Assembly: GCA_903842505.1 (NCBI GenBank)
Contig: CAIMMI010000116.1
Span: 1 to 37,505 of the forward strand
Origin: an uncultured Verrucomicrobiota bacterium
GTDB lineage: Bacteria > Verrucomicrobiota > Verrucomicrobiia > Limisphaerales > UBA9464
Length of the DNA stretch: 37,505 nucleotides
Direction of reading: 5' to 3'
The stretch's first letter is position 1. Each line of letters starts with the position of its first letter. The notes beneath the pieces were generated by a model that saw nothing but the letters and a program-made list of their open reading frames with translations, did not search any database and was not told the origin of the DNA. Shown piece after piece: positions 24,679-33,397 of the stretch. Position numbers and translations under genes: made by a program.

Positions 24679-27600
24679 GGTACTTGGATGGACTGCTGCT
24701 TCAACGCGGCCGATCGGCCGAAAAGATAGAACATCGCCGGAGTCACGCCCAGCCCGAGCAAGGTCGAACTCACCAGACCTCCGACGATCACCACCGCCAC
24801 CGGATGCAGGATCTCCTTGCCCGGTTGATCGGCTGCCAGCACGAGCGGCACCAACCCGATCCCCGCGCTCAGGGCGGTCATCAGCACCGGCACAAGGCGT
24901 TCGCACGTCCCTCGGATGATCATCGCCCGCGTGAACCCCTCGCCCTCCTGCTCCATCAGGTAACGGTAATGCGAGATCAGCATGATGCTGTTCCGCGCGG
25001 CCACCCCGGCCACAGCGATGAACCCCACCAGCGTCGCGATGCTGATGTTGTCCACCAACCACCACGTCAGGAGCACGCCGCCGACCAGCGCCAGCGGGAT
25101 GTCCAGCAGCACCTGCAACACGAGGTACGGGGAACGGAAATGCCCGTACAACAGGAACGCGATGACACCCAATACTCCGAGGCTCAGCCACCCGATGCGT
25201 CGGGTCGCATCCCGCTGAGCCTCGAACTCGCCCTCGTACCGGACCCAGTAGCCTTCCGGCAAGGGCACCCGTTCGGCCACCTCACGGCGCAACCGATCGA
25301 CCAGCGATTCCACATCCCGGGCCGACGGCTTGATCGCCAGCACAAACCGTCTTTGGTTGGCCTCGCGGAAGATCACGTTCGGCCCGCGCGCGGAGCGCAC
25401 CTCCGCCACCGACGACAGCGGCACGCGCCGCCTAACCGGTCCGGCCTCGTGGACCTCCACCGGCAACTCCGCGATCCGTTCCGCCGCATCCCGCCATTCC
25501 AGCGGCAACCGCATCACCAGATCCACCGTCCGTGCCCCATCCCGCAGGGTGGCCAACGTCCTTCCACCCACCAGTGAGGACACCTGCGTGTTCAACGTCC
25601 CCGGCGTGATCCCGTGGGCTGCAGCCCGGTCCCGATCCACCTCGATCCGCAATTGCGGGAGCGTCGACTGCTGGTCGAGCTTGCAGTCCTCCAAGCCCGG
25701 GATCGAACGCGCCACCGCCTGGATCCGCGTGCCCAGATCCCGCAACCGGTCCAGGTCCGGACCGAAGACCTTCACCGCCACCGGCGCTGACACCCCGCTC
25801 AGCATGTGCCCGATCCGATCCGCCAGAGGTCCCATGACCACGCTGAAAGTCCCGGGAATCGCACGCATCCGGGTCCGCACTTCCGCCAGGATCTCCGCCC
25901 GCGAACGCCCCGTCACACCACCACCCGGTTCCCGGAAATCCACGTCGAACTCCACCGTCGACACCGGCACCACATGGTCCCCGCGTTCGGCCCGTCCGAG
26001 CCGACGCCCCACGGTCCGGACCTCCGTGATCTCCATCAACCGGGCCTCCGCGATGTCGGAGATGCGATTCATCTCTTCCAGCGACGTACCCGGCGCTGCC
26101 GTCATCGAAACAAGAGCCGTCTCCTCCCGGAATACCGGCAGGAAATCCTTTCCCAGTCGCGGATAGATCACGCACGCGCCCGCCACGGAAAGTCCCACGC
26201 ACCCGAACAGCAGCAGCGGCCGGTCCAGGGCCACCCGCAGGAGCGTGTGCTGCAGCAATCCCTTCAAACCGGATACCAGCCAACCATCGCGATGCGCCCC
26301 GCCGGCCGCCGGCGCCAGGAACATCGAGCACAGCACCGGGATCACCGTCAGCGAAACCACGAACGAAGCCACCATGCTCACGATCGTCGCCACGGCGATC
26401 GGAGCGAACAGCCTTCCCTCCACCCCGCTCAACCCAAGCAGTGGCAGGAAGACCAGGATGATCAGCACCGTGGCGTACAGGATCGACCCTCGCACCTCAC
26501 CCGATGCCCGGGCAATGACCTCCAACCGAGGCAACAGACCGCCCCGCCCAGCGTTCTCCCGCAACCGCCGATGGACGTTCTCCACGTCCACGATCGCGTC
26601 ATCCACCACCATCCCGATCGCCACCGCCAACCCGCCGAGCGTCATCGAATTCACCGAAACTCCCAGCACCCGGAACGCCAGCACGCTCACCACGAACGAC
26701 AGCGGCATCGCCATCAGGGTGATCAGCGTCATCCGAACGTTGAGGAGAAACAAAATCAGCACCAACGCCACCAGGATCGCCCCGTCCCGGATCGCCTCCC
26801 GCAGGTTCCCGATCGCCCGCCCGATGAAGTCGGACTGCCGGAACAACACAAAGGCCTCCACCCCGGATGGCATCGCGGGCTTCAACTCCGCCAGCGCCGC
26901 CTCCACCTGTGCGGTCAAGGTGAGGGTGTCAAACCCCGACGCCTTGGTGATGCTCATCACGATCCCGCGGACCCCGTTGATGCTCCCGTCACCGCGCATG
27001 GGTTCGATCCCCCAGACGACCTGCGCCACGTCCGAGATCCGCACCGGCGTTCCTTCCACAACCTTCACTACCGTCCGCCCAATCAAATCGAGGTCCACGG
27101 TCATTGCCAGATTCCGCACCATCGTCTCCGTTGAACCGCTCTGGATGAATCCGCCCGTGCTCGTGCCAGCCGCCTCCGTCGCCGCCTTCTCCAACTCCTC
27201 GAGCGTCACGTCGTGCAGCAACAGGCGGGCCGGGTCAGGTTGGACCTGCACCTGACGGATGCCGCCTCCCATGTTCAACACTTCGGCGATTCCAGGAATG
27301 CCCTGCAGGCGGGGGCGCACGACCCAGTCGGCGATTGTCCGGACCTCCGGCGGCGCCACACTCGCGTTCGTGCTGCGGAGCCCGATCAGCAGGATCTCAC
27401 CCATCAGGCTCGCCTCGGGCGTCAGGAACGGATCCACGCCGGTCGGCAGGGCTGTCCGTGCCGCCTGCAAGCGTTCGCGCACCAACTGTCGCGCCCGGCG
27501 AAGGTCTGTTCCCCAGCCGAACTCGACGTAGACGAGGGACAGGCTGATGTCGGAGTTGGACCGCAACCGGGTCACGCCAGCCACGCCCATCAAGGTCCGC

Positions 27601-27809
27601 TCGATGGGAACCGTCACGGCGGCTTCGACCTCCTCCGGCGCCAGGCCGGGCGCCTCGGTCAGGATGATCACGGTGGGCTTCGTGAGGTCCGGCAGGACCT
27701 CCACCGGAAGCTCCCGCGCCACCCAAAACCCCAGTACGAGCGCCAGGAGGGAGATTCCGACCACCGCCGCACGGTTCGCCAACGCCAGCCGGATCAACCT
27801 ATCCAGCAC
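24675..27809 (-). CDS. czcA: CzcA/CusA-type RND efflux pump
   Basis: A 1044-residue inner-membrane RND transporter, the size of heavy-metal pumps. The start is GTG at 27809: GGGAGG lies a few bases upstream and VLDRLIRLALANRAAVVG is the standard opening. This overlaps the adaptor gene by 11 bases; the ATG at 27830 is less likely. Twelve membrane helices and two large periplasmic loops are visible. Helix 4 has GMVVDDAIVDVENVHRR with Asp403 and Asp404 for proton transfer; metal pumps often have VDG(A/S) here, so VDDA is closer to the drug-pump pattern and the substrate is less certain. Second in a CBA operon and coupled to a small Cys protein. Confidence 0.92.
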   Translation of the reverse strand: MLDRLIRLALANRAAVVGISLLALVLGFWVARELPVEVLPDLTKPTVIILTEAPGLAPEEVEAAVTVPIERTLMGVAGVTRLRSNSDISLSLVYVEFGWGTDLRRARQLVRERLQAARTALPTGVDPFLTPEASLMGEILLIGLRSTNASVAPPEVRTIADWVVRPRLQGIPGIAEVLNMGGGIRQVQVQPDPARLLLHDVTLEELEKAATEAAGTSTGGFIQSGSTETMVRNLAMTVDLDLIGRTVVKVVEGTPVRISDVAQVVWGIEPMRGDGSINGVRGIVMSITKASGFDTLTLTAQVEAALAELKPAMPSGVEAFVLFRQSDFIGRAIGNLREAIRDGAILVALVLILFLLNVRMTLITLMAMPLSFVVSVLAFRVLGVSVNSMTLGGLAVAIGMVVDDAIVDVENVHRRLRENAGRGGLLPRLEVIARASGEVRGSILYATVLIILVFLPLLGLSGVEGRLFAPIAVATIVSMVASFVVSLTVIPVLCSMFLAPAAGGAHRDGWLVSGLKGLLQHTLLRVALDRPLLLFGCVGLSVAGACVIYPRLGKDFLPVFREETALVSMTAAPGTSLEEMNRISDIAEARLMEITEVRTVGRRLGRAERGDHVVPVSTVEFDVDFREPGGGVTGRSRAEILAEVRTRMRAIPGTFSVVMGPLADRIGHMLSGVSAPVAVKVFGPDLDRLRDLGTRIQAVARSIPGLEDCKLDQQSTLPQLRIEVDRDRAAAHGITPGTLNTQVSSLVGGRTLATLRDGARTVDLVMRLPLEWRDAAERIAELPVEVHEAGPVRRRVPLSSVAEVRSARGPNVIFREANQRRFVLAIKPSARDVESLVDRLRREVAERVPLPEGYWVRYEGEFEAQRDATRRIGWLSLGVLGVIAFLLYGHFRSPYLVLQVLLDIPLALVGGVLLTWWLVDNISIATLVGFIAVAGVAARNSIMLISHYRYLMEQEGEGFTRAMIIRGTCERLVPVLMTALSAGIGLVPLVLAADQPGKEILHPVAVVIVGGLVSSTLLGLGVTPAMFYLFGRSAALKQQSIQVP

Positions 27810-28983
27810 GGGGCCCTCCCTTTCCGGCATCCACGTCAGTTCCTGCCCGGCGCCCCGTTCCGATCCCCAGCAAGAGCAACACCAACAATACCCCATTCCC
27901 GGCCAGGGAGAACCACAGCAATGCTGAACGACCGCCGGCACCCGCCGACGCCCCGTGCCCGGCCACGTCGTGGGCATGGCCCGCTTCGCCGGAAGCGCCA
28001 GCCACCTTTTCGCTGCCGTCCTCGTTGTGCTCGTGCCCATGCGCCGCATCGAGCGCGTCCTTCAACGAGACATTTCCCTTCCCCGCATACGCCAGCGAAT
28101 AAGCCCCGGCTGTCACCACCCGGTCCCCCGGGAACAACCCCTCCGGAATCTCCGCATACTGATCGTTCACCGCTCCCACCACCACCGGCACCTTCACGAA
28201 CGCATTGGTCACCGCGTCATCCGCCACGAACACAAACCGGTTCGCACCTTCCCCCTGCACCGCCGACCTGGGAACCGACATCAGCCCAGGCCGAGTCCGG
28301 GTAACGATATCAAACTCCACGCGCATCCCGGGCCGCAGCCACGTCCCCTCGTTGTCGACGTAACAGGCCGCCTCCAGCGTCCCGGAATCCGGATCCGCCA
28401 TCACCCCCAGATGCGCAATCTCGGACTCCCAGACCTCACCCGGCCAACCCGGCGAGGTCACCCGCACCTTCAAGCCACGCCGGAGCCGGTTGGCATGGTG
28501 CTCCGGGACCCGTGCCAAGGCATGGACGCGCGAAAGGTCGACGATCGCCAGAAGGGGCTTTTCAGGACTCACCGGATCGCCCGGCGACACCGAGAGCTCC
28601 ACCACGTACCCCGCGATGGGCGCCACCAGCGTGACCCGGGGCGGCGGATCCCCCGCCTGCCGGCTCTCGACCACCACCAGCGGATCGCCCGCCTTCACTT
28701 CGTGGTCCACGACCGCCAACACCTGGACCGCACGCCCCGCCACCCGACTGCTCACGAACTGCCGCTTCCCAGGAAAAACTTCAGCCCGACCCAGCACGTG
28801 CAGCGTCTCATCAAACGTGCGCTCCTCAGCCTCGGCCATCTCCAGACGCAGGTTCTTCACCCCGGTCGCGTCCAGGAACACGGTATTCGCCAGACGCGCC
28901 GCCTTCTCGGCATCCACCGCGCCGAGCCGCCCCAGAGCCACCAGCGCCAGCGCCCATCCCATCCATCGGATCCGCCCGTTCAT
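27799..28983 (-). CDS. czcB: Efflux RND periplasmic adaptor (CzcB-like) with His-rich tail
   Basis: A 394-residue membrane-fusion protein linking pump and outer-membrane channel. Signal segment at 5-25, then lipoyl-like halves (VAGRAVQVLAVVDHEVKAGD, VAPIAGYVVELSVSPGDPVS) and a beta-barrel with LRPGMRVEFDI. Unusual is the C-terminal end: residues 314-344 are His-rich (HGHEH, GHAHDVAGHGA) and 353-374 form a hydrophobic helix (SALLWFSLAGNGVLLVLLLL), followed by a basic tail. Most adaptors lack a second membrane helix. The start overlaps the upstream TolC-like stop (ATGA), and its own stop overlaps the pump start. Confidence 0.92.
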   Translation of the reverse strand: MNGRIRWMGWALALVALGRLGAVDAEKAARLANTVFLDATGVKNLRLEMAEAEERTFDETLHVLGRAEVFPGKRQFVSSRVAGRAVQVLAVVDHEVKAGDPLVVVESRQAGDPPPRVTLVAPIAGYVVELSVSPGDPVSPEKPLLAIVDLSRVHALARVPEHHANRLRRGLKVRVTSPGWPGEVWESEIAHLGVMADPDSGTLEAACYVDNEGTWLRPGMRVEFDIVTRTRPGLMSVPRSAVQGEGANRFVFVADDAVTNAFVKVPVVVGAVNDQYAEIPEGLFPGDRVVTAGAYSLAYAGKGNVSLKDALDAAHGHEHNEDGSEKVAGASGEAGHAHDVAGHGASAGAGGRSALLWFSLAGNGVLLVLLLLGIGTGRRAGTDVDAGKGGPRAG

Positions 28984-30233
28984 GGTTTCCCTTCCTTTCC
29001 GATCGTTCCCGTCGCCATCCCCACCCTTCCCCGAGCCAGCTCCACATCCCGCAACGCGTCCACGCGCATCGACTCCGCCTGGAACCGACCGTCCCGCGCC
29101 TGCAGCAGGTCCGTCAGTCCCGCCTGTCCTTCCGACCGCATCCGCGCGATCGTCGCCTCCACTTCCCGCGCCGCCGGCAGCAAACGTTCATCCACCCCTT
29201 TCAACGACGCCTCGGCCACCCGGAGTCGTGCCCAGGCGGAATCCACTTCGGACCGGATCCGTACCTCCACGGCACGCGACTCCAGTTCCAGCCGCGACAC
29301 TGCCTCGCGCGCCTCCGTGATCCGTCCTTGGTTCCGGTTCCAGAAGGGCAGCGGCAGGGAAATCTGCAAACCGACGAAGTTGTCCCGCTGAAGGCCGGTG
29401 GGCGCGTCCTCGGATCGTTGGAGCTGTCCTGCGAGCCCCAGGCCCACGTCCTGCCAGCGGCTCGCCTTGGCCAGCGCCAGCGTCAACTCCGCCACACGGC
29501 GTCGCGCGAAAGCCAGGTGCAGGTCCGGTCGTACGCCACCAGATCCCTCCGCATCCGTCGGCGCAGGAACCAGGGCCCCCAGTTCCCCCGAGATGCGGAT
29601 CGGGTAAGCTTCGTACATCCCCAGAAGCGTGCGAAGCTGCCCCTCCTGAGCCGCCAGCCCAGACTCGAGCTGCCGCATCGCCAAAATCAACCGTTCGGAC
29701 TCAACCCGGAACCGGGTCGCGTCGACCGCAGATCCCTCTCCCTTTCCCGCCGCCGCCGCCGAGACGCAAACCAGTTCCTGACTGTTGGTCCATTGAAGGG
29801 CCTTCAACTGCCGTTGTGAATCGAGCGCCAGCCACCCCACCGCCCCTTCCAGGACTTCGCCGGCCAACCGACGTTCCCGATCCGCCACCTCCGCCTCTGC
29901 CGCCTCGATTCCAAACTTCGAAACCGCCTTCTCCAGCTTCAAGCGCGACGTCAGCGGAAACCGCTGAACCAACGACAACGTCACGAATCCCTCCCGGCCC
30001 CGGGTGTTCGGATACATCCCCGTCTCCAGTTCGGGATTGGACAAGCGGCCGGCTTGGTCCGCCCGCGCCCTGGCCTCACGGATCACCACGCGCGCCGCCA
30101 CCAACTCGAGATTGTTCGTCCAGGCCCGCGCGATCGCGCCGTCGACACCCAAGACCTCCCCCGCCAGCAGGCGACAGCCCAGCAACCCGCAAACCCACGG
30201 AAGTGTCAACCGGGTCCAGGAAAATGGATTCAT
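28980..30233 (-). CDS. czcC: TolC-family outer membrane channel (CzcC-like)
   Basis: A 417-residue outer-membrane efflux protein with two OEP helical-barrel repeats (about 40-220 and 250-410). Typical blocks are LSNPELETGMYPNTRG, VQRFPLTSRLKLEKA, LQISLPLPFWNRNQGRITEA and RSEGQAGLTDLLQARDGR. A hydrophobic leader lies at 8-24; an ATG at 30251 would add six residues and cannot be excluded. First recognised gene of the operon with czcB and czcA, overlapping czcB by four bases. Substrate is probably a divalent metal, inferred from operon type and the His-rich adaptor. Confidence 0.92.
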   Translation of the reverse strand: MNPFSWTRLTLPWVCGLLGCRLLAGEVLGVDGAIARAWTNNLELVAARVVIREARARADQAGRLSNPELETGMYPNTRGREGFVTLSLVQRFPLTSRLKLEKAVSKFGIEAAEAEVADRERRLAGEVLEGAVGWLALDSQRQLKALQWTNSQELVCVSAAAAGKGEGSAVDATRFRVESERLILAMRQLESGLAAQEGQLRTLLGMYEAYPIRISGELGALVPAPTDAEGSGGVRPDLHLAFARRRVAELTLALAKASRWQDVGLGLAGQLQRSEDAPTGLQRDNFVGLQISLPLPFWNRNQGRITEAREAVSRLELESRAVEVRIRSEVDSAWARLRVAEASLKGVDERLLPAAREVEATIARMRSEGQAGLTDLLQARDGRFQAESMRVDALRDVELARGRVGMATGTIGKEGKP

Positions 30234-30273
30234 GCAGCGGGAAGGACCCATGCAGGCCCAGCAACGAACGGAA

Positions 30274-30372
30274 TCAACGGAAGGAAAACGAGGGATCGAG
30301 GCGGCAATGCAGGCTCGCGGGCAGCCAGACCGCCATCACCACCAACCAGAGGCATCTCTTCCACCAAAACAC
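30274..30372 (-). CDS. Possible small leader peptide ahead of efflux operon
   Basis: A short frame from GTG at 30372 encodes about 32 residues, mainly one hydrophobic helix (CLWLVVMAVWLPASLHC) and a short tail ending at 30274, 40 bases before the czcC start. A strong GGGAGG is about 20 bases further upstream, too far to be ideal. Small exported proteins with a WLPA..HC pattern occur ahead of metal-pump operons, but this recollection is not firm. Could be a genuine short gene, a decayed one, or chance. The surrounding gene-free stretch 30373-30704 shows only short CTTTG/GAGTCC repeats near 30545-30580. Confidence 0.3.
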   Translation of the reverse strand: MFWWKRCLWLVVMAVWLPASLHCRLDPSFSFR

Positions 30373-30651
30373 TTCACGACCACTACGGGCACCCACCTCC
30401 CTTGGCAAGCTTCCACCCGGAGGTTTGCCGGATCGCGCCCACGTCGCCCCTCCGCCCTCAGCAGTCGGGGAATTCAGCCCACCGGGACAGCGATCGTTCA
30501 GAGCCACCCACTATCCACAAGATGTCACCTCAGGAACACGGGTTGCTCCAAAGGACTCAGGCAAAGGGCGGGACTCAAAGAAATGTCGGGAAGTTTTTCG
30601 GGAATTATCGGAGAGAACGTCCTCGATCCGGAGGGGGCCTTTCATCTGATT

Positions 30652-30674
30652 CTGACCGGTCTTGGACCGGTCAG
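30652..30674 (-). terminator. Perfect 10-bp hairpin after tRNA-Asp
   Basis: CTGACCGGTC and GACCGGTCAG flank a three-base loop. It begins about 30 bases after the tRNA 3' end on the minus strand, so it may end the tRNA transcript. There is no T-run after it, so intrinsic termination is not assured. Confidence 0.5.
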
Positions 30675-30704
30675 GAAAGACCCCCTGCAATGCCGCGGGA
30701 AAAG

Positions 30705-30781
30705 TGGCGGGAGTGGCGGGGCTCGAACCCGTAACCTCTGCCGTGACAGGGCAGCGCTCTAACCAATTGAGCTACACCCCC
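30705..30781 (-). tRNA. tRNA-Asp (GTC), CCA encoded
   Basis: Read on the minus strand, the 7-bp acceptor stem (GGGGGTG with CACTCCC, one G-U pair), D arm (GCTC...GAGC), anticodon stem CTGCC/GGCAG with loop CTGTCAC and a T arm (TTCGAGC loop) fold a standard cloverleaf of 77 bases. The anticodon is GTC, decoding GAC and GAT. Discriminator base G and the CCA end are encoded at 30708-30705. The outermost T-stem pair is A-C and thus unpaired. Confidence 0.95.
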
Positions 30782-31087
30782 GCGGGCGGCGCGCTTTGTA
30801 CAGGATCCATGGACCCCGTCAAAATCATTTCTCAGATTTCTGCGCGCTCACGTTGGTCTCGCAACTCAACGGTCTGAGAATATGGATCCGGGCCGAAAAC
30901 GCCAAGGAGGTGGGGGTGGGGAACCCCGCTGAAGAAACGTTCCGCAGCCCGAATCGAGTTGAGGTTAGGAACGACGTCGGGGAAGTCAATCCAGCGCTCA
31001 GAAAATGTTCACCTTCTCCCAAAGGATGCCCGCAACCCGACCGGGGCAATCCGCTGAATCCCGGCAGCTACCTGCACAGCCCCCACC
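30782..31087. other. Gene-free interval, nothing recognised
   Basis: About 300 bases between tRNA-Asp and the chelatase-like gene. I find no credible gene, palindrome array or repeat copy. It presumably includes the tRNA promoter, but no clear -35/-10 pair could be assigned. Confidence 0.5.
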
Positions 31088-31936
31088 CTAGCCCGCAAGC
31101 TCGCCCACCCGTTCCAGGATGACCTCCGTGAGGCTCGGTTCATCACCGATGCTCCGGCTGTACCAAACCCAGTGTGCATCGTGAAAAACCGGGCTCGGCC
31201 AAGTAGGCTCCCGTCGCTCCAACCTCGCCCGGACGTCCACCGGATCCGCGCCGAGCAACACCGGGATATCTTCATGGCTGTGGAGACCATCGCTTACAAA
31301 AAACGGGACCATGACGATGTGTCGGGTGCCGGCGAGTCGGTAGCAGTCCGCAATCCGCGGTTCTTCCTCCATGAACACGCCGTGCACGTCGTGGAACTGG
31401 CCACCGGCCCGCAATCGTTCCACCTGATCCTCAATAGCCCGTCGTGAGTTCTCCGAGTTCCCGGTCCCGTGACCGGCGATGAAGAGCGAGAGGTCATCCG
31501 GCGCGGGAACCCCGTGAGGCGCGGGATTCAATTGAACCACCTCCAGCGCGCGCCGCACGAGCAGTCGCGTCATCGAAGAATGGGTTCCCACCGGTCCGCA
31601 GTAGCGGACCTCGTGCCGTCCAACCTGACGGATGCGTTCAAAGCCCGTAACGCCGGGCGTTGTCAACCCAAGCTCCCGGGGGATGACCTGTTCCGTGAAG
31701 TAGCCTTCGGAGATGAACAACGGAACGACGTATACCCGGGGATGCCAGATTCCGCGCAGGACTCCGGCAATGGATGGCTCCTGCTTCCAGTACGCCTCCA
31801 GCACCTGCTCAAAAACACCGGACGCCCGCAGCGCGTCCGCGTGCTGCCGCGTCGGCGTGCAGGAGTCACGGTTCTGGGTCGAGCCGTGCCCGATCAGCAC
31901 GAGCGCGGCTCCGGGATGGGAATGCGAGGGCAACAC
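31088..31936 (-). CDS. Two-domain CbiX/SirB-like chelatase
   Basis: A 282-residue cytoplasmic protein with two tandem CbiX-type domains. Each starts with the metal-site histidine: His17 in LVLIGHGSTQN and His156 in LFIAGHGTGNSEN. A second metal-site His in the C-terminal half is likely within SDGLHSHEDIP (219 or 221); the N-terminal half has SEGYFTEQVIP instead, so only the second half looks fully equipped. CbiX/SirB proteins insert cobalt or iron into sirohydrochlorin. No cobalamin or siroheme genes and no cobalamin riboswitch are near, so the metal and porphyrin are undetermined. Confidence 0.85.
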   Translation of the reverse strand: MLPSHSHPGAALVLIGHGSTQNRDSCTPTRQHADALRASGVFEQVLEAYWKQEPSIAGVLRGIWHPRVYVVPLFISEGYFTEQVIPRELGLTTPGVTGFERIRQVGRHEVRYCGPVGTHSSMTRLLVRRALEVVQLNPAPHGVPAPDDLSLFIAGHGTGNSENSRRAIEDQVERLRAGGQFHDVHGVFMEEEPRIADCYRLAGTRHIVMVPFFVSDGLHSHEDIPVLLGADPVDVRARLERREPTWPSPVFHDAHWVWYSRSIGDEPSLTEVILERVGELAG

Positions 31937-32040
31937 GGCCGGAATCTGTATTCGTCCGTCCGGATCTCAAACCGGGAATTCCACCTCCTGGCCTGGCAAG
32001 GCTTGGGATCGGGATCGGGAAGCGCGGAAACTTCCACGCA

Positions 32041-32064
32041 GCTCGTGAGGACACTCGCCCCACC
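32041..32064 (-). repeat. Solo GGTGGGGCGAG repeat end, reverse orientation
   Basis: The reverse complement reads GGTGGGGCGAGTGTCCTCAC then GAGC, the same end as at 19418 and 23607. A second, looser motif (GGTGGGCGAGACCCC near 32099, with GGTGTCTCGCCCC near 32129) lies just beyond. The interval 31937-32153 has no gene. Confidence 0.6.
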
Positions 32065-32153
32065 ATTGAACCGTCCCGTGCCCGCCCCGCCCACCCTCGG
32101 GTGGGCGAGACCCCTATCGAACCACTGGGTGTCTCGCCCCTGCCCGGCTTCGG

Positions 32154-33296
32154 CTACTGCACTCCGTATCCCACGGCCGGCTTGCCGTTTTCCTGCAGCT
32201 TGCCCGCGGACCACAGCAACCCGCGCGTCAGCAGGTCCAGCACGGCCGGATCCTGCAGCGTGTGATTGTAATGACCGATCGTCGTGCCGAACACCCGCCC
32301 CTTGCCGAACTGATTTACCCAGACGTTCACCTCGGCACGCTTGGTCTCGTGCGACCAACCCGTTGCGAGGGGCGTGGCCGTCGGTTCCACCTTCTCGATG
32401 TTGTAGAGCTCTTCCTTCGGGGTACGCCAATTGGCCGGGAAACCGATCATCACCGGGTGCGCCGGTGCCACATTGGTCATGGCATAGTCGAAGTGGGATC
32501 CATGCCGATGGCTGGTGACGCCCACAAAGCGGAACCAGTCGTTCGTCGGGGCGCGGTAACAGTGCATCGCGCAGTGGATCACCACCGCCGGCACACCATC
32601 GCGATGCGGCTTCACGATGCGCTCGAGCCAGTCGAGCTCCTTCTCGTCGGCGAAGCATTCATTGTGCAGGACGACGTCGTACTTCTTCGCCCAGTCTTCG
32701 GTCTTGTAGACGGAGACCTTGTGCTTCGTGCCGGTCTGGCCGGGATCCATCACAATGTCCCAGGTGATGTTGGCGCGCTTCGAGATGCCCTCGGTCAGGA
32801 TGGTGGATTGGCCCGGATAGTCATGACAGCAACCGCCAGAAATCAGCAATCCCCGCAGCGGTCGCGCCGTCCCGGGCTTGCGCTTGTAGGTGGCCAGGAC
32901 ATGCGAGTCGCCCCCGTCGGAGGCGAACTTGTCCGGGCGGGACCCTCCGGCCATATCCGCCGCCAACCGCCATCCATCCGCCGTCGTCTCGACGATCCCC
33001 ACCAGCGTGCGACCGACATTGCGTCCTTCGACCTCGGTCAGGTCGATCTGGGCCGGGGTCTTCGACGTGTCGAGTTTCAGGGTGCCACGGGCCGTGTTGT
33101 CCCCCATGCGAAAGGTGTACTTGCCGTTCCCGATCTCGAACTCGGCGGAGTTCACGGAATCGTCATCAACGGCATTTCCGCCGACTTCGATCCGGGTATG
33201 CACCCAGGTACCGGCCAGGTCAGAGGATTCGATCGCAAGGGAAACCCCGGGCCTCAAGGCCAGGGCAACAAGGATGGCGGAGAGTAATTGCTTCAT
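32154..33296 (-). CDS. Exported TIGR03067-like plus ThuA-like fusion protein
   Basis: A 380-residue protein. Signal peptide MKQLLSAILVALALRPGVSL. Residues about 24-140 resemble the TIGR03067 domain of Planctomycetota and Verrucomicrobiota: DLAGTWVHTRIEVGG, GTLKLDTSKTPAQIDL and GGSRPDKFAS. Residues about 148-375 are a ThuA-like domain with GLLISGGCCHDYPGQS, DVVLHNECFAD, AVVIHCAMHCYR and GTTIGHYNHTLQD. The same landmarks occur in the single-domain ThuA protein at 14719-15522. Start chosen at ATG 33296, which gives the signal; upstream codons to 33413 lie in the divergent gene's 5' region. Function unproven. Confidence 0.9.
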   Translation of the reverse strand: MKQLLSAILVALALRPGVSLAIESSDLAGTWVHTRIEVGGNAVDDDSVNSAEFEIGNGKYTFRMGDNTARGTLKLDTSKTPAQIDLTEVEGRNVGRTLVGIVETTADGWRLAADMAGGSRPDKFASDGGDSHVLATYKRKPGTARPLRGLLISGGCCHDYPGQSTILTEGISKRANITWDIVMDPGQTGTKHKVSVYKTEDWAKKYDVVLHNECFADEKELDWLERIVKPHRDGVPAVVIHCAMHCYRAPTNDWFRFVGVTSHRHGSHFDYAMTNVAPAHPVMIGFPANWRTPKEELYNIEKVEPTATPLATGWSHETKRAEVNVWVNQFGKGRVFGTTIGHYNHTLQDPAVLDLLTRGLLWSAGKLQENGKPAVGYGVQ

Positions 33297-33397
33297 GGAA
33301 ACAGCCCCGAGGCTGGCCGGCTCCCGACGCATTGGAAGCCGTAATTTTAAACCTCTGCGGAATTGGCCGGACCCATCGAAGCTGTCAGGGTCCACCC

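Noticed and set aside
31088-31936. Cobalamin biosynthesis locus
   Set aside because: Only the chelatase-like gene is present; no cbi/cob genes or cobalamin riboswitch are visible.
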